This document shows positions 28,958 to 30,448 of a stretch of 30,448 bases of DNA, in pieces. A program made the translations under genes and the position numbers. The DNA is from Lindgomyces ingoldianus. Taxonomy: Eukaryota > Ascomycota > Dothideomycetes > Pleosporales > Lindgomycetaceae. Location of the stretch: contig NW_022985188.1 in the NCBI RefSeq assembly GCF_010093535.1, positions 406,633 through 437,080 on the forward strand, in the 5' to 3' direction. How positions within the stretch are numbered: the first letter of the stretch is position 1; the number at the start of each line of letters is the position of its first letter. The notes beneath the pieces are model-generated. The model saw only the letters and a program-made list of their open reading frames with translations, was not told where the DNA came from and made no database searches.

Positions 28958-30137
28958 ATGTCGTTACCGGAAGGGCCTAGTTGCGGATCGGGTGGTCATA
29001 GCTTCGAGAACATCCATATCCACAATAAAGCTCATCTTGGCGATGCGCACTACCATTTCCCAGAGCGTAATACTTTCCCGTATCCCTTTTCTATCGTCAA
29101 GCTAACAAGTTGGAGTACCTAGAGCCTTACCTCGGCCTAGCTACGCTGGCCACTACTCGTACTCCTCCCTCCCACCGGTTACGACCTTCGTGCAACGACC
29201 TAGCCTCCACGATGAGCTCCACGAGCAACTTACAAAGGAAAGGGTCAGAGACGATGCCCAGAGTTCAAGAATCGTTGTCGTGTCCGGGCTAGGTGGGGCT
29301 GGCAAGACACAGCTCGTCCGGAGCTACATTCGACAACACCGACAGGAATACAGCGCGAGTTTTTGGATCGAGGCTGGCCGCAAAGCAACCACCGAGCGTG
29401 GCTTCCTAGAGGTCTACCGCCTGCTGTTTGACGTAGCCACATTCGGAGACGGTAGCGTGAAGATCGAAGATGCGGTGGTGGCGATTAAGAACTGGTTTAA
29501 CGGGCGAGAGGGCAGGTGGCTGTTTGTTTTTGATGGGGCGGACAGAATTAACGGCGCCGACGGTGACAAGTATCTGGATGACCTTGTTAATATCCAGCAT
29601 TTCATCCCAGACTCACCATATGTCAATGTCGTCATTACTACCCGCAGCTTAACCGCCGAAGGACTCACGCCGCTACAAGCGGTGAGGGTAGCTAAAATGG
29701 AACCTGATGAGGCGGCGACCCTCTTTAAAAAATGTTCGAAGATAGACTACAAAGACCACGACGAGGCTACCGTCCACAAAGTCGTAGGCGAGCTTGGCTA
29801 CTTCGCACTCGCAGTCAGCCTCTCTGGGGCGTATGTGTGCAAGACTGACCGTCTCAAGTCGGATCTACGAGAATATCTCAAGGAATACCGCGAGCGTCGA
29901 AAGGAGATACTAGCTCAAAAGCCTATCCGGCTCGTCCACCAGTACGGAGAAAGTGTCCTTACTACATGGGAGACAACATTTGATGCAGTCGTGCAGCAGT
30001 CTATTGAGGCGTCAAAGCTTCTGACGCTGCTAGGATTCATCAACTTCGACGATATTTCCATCAAGCTCTTCCTACCTGCAAGCAGAGTTGGCAACAATCA
30101 AGTCAATCAAGTCGGGGTGAATTGCTTGATTGATTGA
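28958..30137 (+). pseudogene. NB-ARC NLR with an N-terminal HRAM-like amyloid motif, cut by a hAT insertion at 30083
   Basis: Proposed model join(28958..29079,29141..30137), 372 aa, removing a 61-bp intron (GTATCC donor, GCTAAC branch, CTAG acceptor). Without it the frames do not connect; an acceptor at 29122 is an alternative. Residues 16-32 (F-E-N-I-H-I-H-N-K-A-H-L-G-D-A-H-Y) resemble the amyloid repeats of the divergent HET-s-type gene. The NB-ARC domain starts about 50 (L-P-P-V-T-T-F-V-Q-R-P) with P-loop G-L-G-G-A-G-K-T (90-97), a kinase-2/Walker B region L-F-V-F-D-G-A-D (168-175), V-V-I-T-T-R-S (204-210) and a G-x-P-L-A-equivalent E-L-G-Y-F-A-L-A-V. Host coding ends near residue 354; the last residues and the stop at 30135-30137 come from the transposon end. 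The sensor domain (TPR or similar) should lie beyond the element, outside the window. Role by analogy: ligand sensing, oligomerisation and amyloid seeding of HeLo. Confidence 0.75.
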
Positions 30138-30221
30138 CGGATCTGGCACGTTTTGATTGACTTGATTGACTTGATGGCACAAATGAGGCTTGACTTGATT
30201 GACTTGATTGACTTGATTGAT
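30095..30221. repeat. Subterminal GACTTGATT repeats of the hAT element, in both orientations
   Basis: CAATCAAGTCAATCAAGTC at 30095-30113 is the reverse complement of arrays of GACTTGATT units at 30155-30175 and 30190-30221. Between the arrays the element is non-coding. hAT elements often carry such subterminal motifs, bound by the transposase. The opposed copies could pair as a stem of about 19 bp. Confidence 0.8.
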
Positions 30222-30236
30222 AGATTACGTAGTGAA

Positions 30237-30448
30237 TCAACCGCCGTATATCTCGTAGATGGTCTCCAGGTCTTCGGGAGAGATGGCGTCACTACGTGGA
30301 CTTTTTGCTAACTTTGTAGGCTTCAAGCCAAGGCGCTTCCAACTACGTAGGCTTTGTAGGGCGGAGAGGAGGTCTGCCTTCATGCGGAGACGCCTCGTCT
30401 CCAGCAAATCACCCAGCTCGGAGAAGGTCCTCTCACAATCAGTGGCCG
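30237..30448 (-). CDS. hAT transposase, C-terminal dimerisation domain (5' partial)
   Basis: Seventy codons enter from the right edge and stop at TGA (30237-30239). The sequence A-T-D-C-E-R-T-F-S-E-L-G-D-L-L followed by E-T-R-R-L-R-M-K-A-D-L-L-S-A-L-Q-S-L-R-S-W-K-R is the hAT family C-terminal dimerisation region, which in intact relatives reads S-x-x-x-E-R-x-F-S-x-x-G. It ends in a short acidic tail. The visible part has no frameshift or internal stop, so the element may be recent. The catalytic (DDE) part lies outside the window. Confidence 0.88.
   Translation of the reverse strand, partial: ATDCERTFSELGDLLETRRLRMKADLLSALQSLRSWKRLGLKPTKLAKSPRSDAISPEDLETIYEIYGG

Larger units (their letters stand above)
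30083..30448 (-). mobile_element. hAT-family DNA transposon, 3' end (right edge cut off)
   Basis: The element appears to start at the C of CAGAGTTGGCAAC (30083-30095), which fits the CARNG-type terminal inverted repeat common to hAT transposons. It lies exactly where NB-ARC coding similarity stops. The eight bases before it, CCTGCAAG (30075-30082), are the expected 8-bp target-site duplication; the partner copy is outside the window. Inside are subterminal repeats (30095-30221) and then a minus-strand transposase C-terminus, as expected for the 3' side of such an element. Confidence 0.8.

Noticed and set aside
30095..30221. Regular short repeats as a CRISPR array
   Set aside because: Units are contiguous 9-mers without spacers, occur in both orientations, and lie in the end of a hAT element in a eukaryote.

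Overview
This is nuclear DNA from a filamentous ascomycete (Pezizomycotina). The protein families are fungal, the introns are short (mostly 49-142 bp, with GTAnGT-type donors and CTAAC-like branch points), and intergenic regions are long. Tryptophan codons have turned into stops by G-to-A changes in decayed genes, which fits RIP (repeat-induced point mutation). The class cannot be fixed from sequence alone. I see no tRNA, rRNA or CRISPR.

Layout. The left edge (1-345) is the C-terminal end of a WD40-repeat protein of the NLR (NACHT/WD40) type. A block of ordinary single-copy genes follows: a secreted S41 peptidase (1226-3660, minus), a decayed DUF3176 membrane protein (5431-7050, minus), a BCS1-like AAA ATPase (8112-9893, minus), a secreted DUF1996 protein (11323-13117, minus), an LCCL-domain multi-pass membrane protein (15789-17755, minus), an Aro8-type aminotransferase (18521-20367, plus), a DUF4243/questin-oxidase-like protein (20825-22528, minus), the HSP90 co-chaperone SGT1 (23519-24763, minus) and an AKR7-like aldo/keto reductase (25127-26086, minus). 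Exon junctions were worked out by hand; each gives an uninterrupted frame and restores family motifs.

The right end (27.3-30.4 kb) is the most interesting part: a fungal programmed-cell-death / allorecognition locus. A HET-s-type gene (HeLo domain plus two C-terminal HET-s-related amyloid repeats, minus strand) is divergent, across 232 bp, from an NB-ARC NLR (plus strand). The short N-terminus of the NLR carries a matching amyloid-like motif. This is the known logic of NLR-to-HeLo amyloid signalling (het-S/nwd2), here with an NB-ARC receptor. Downstream of the HET-s-type gene lies a C-terminal remnant of a second, HeLo-like protein with a different (G-F-Q-A-G, RHIM/PP-like) motif.

All three look damaged. 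The HeLo gene has one Trp-to-stop change, the HeLo-like remnant is truncated and frameshifted, and the NLR is interrupted by a hAT-family DNA transposon. The hAT terminal inverted repeat begins at 30083, and its transposase C-terminus runs off the right edge on the minus strand. The locus reads as an incompatibility/cell-death module that has been inactivated, or is polymorphic, in this strain.
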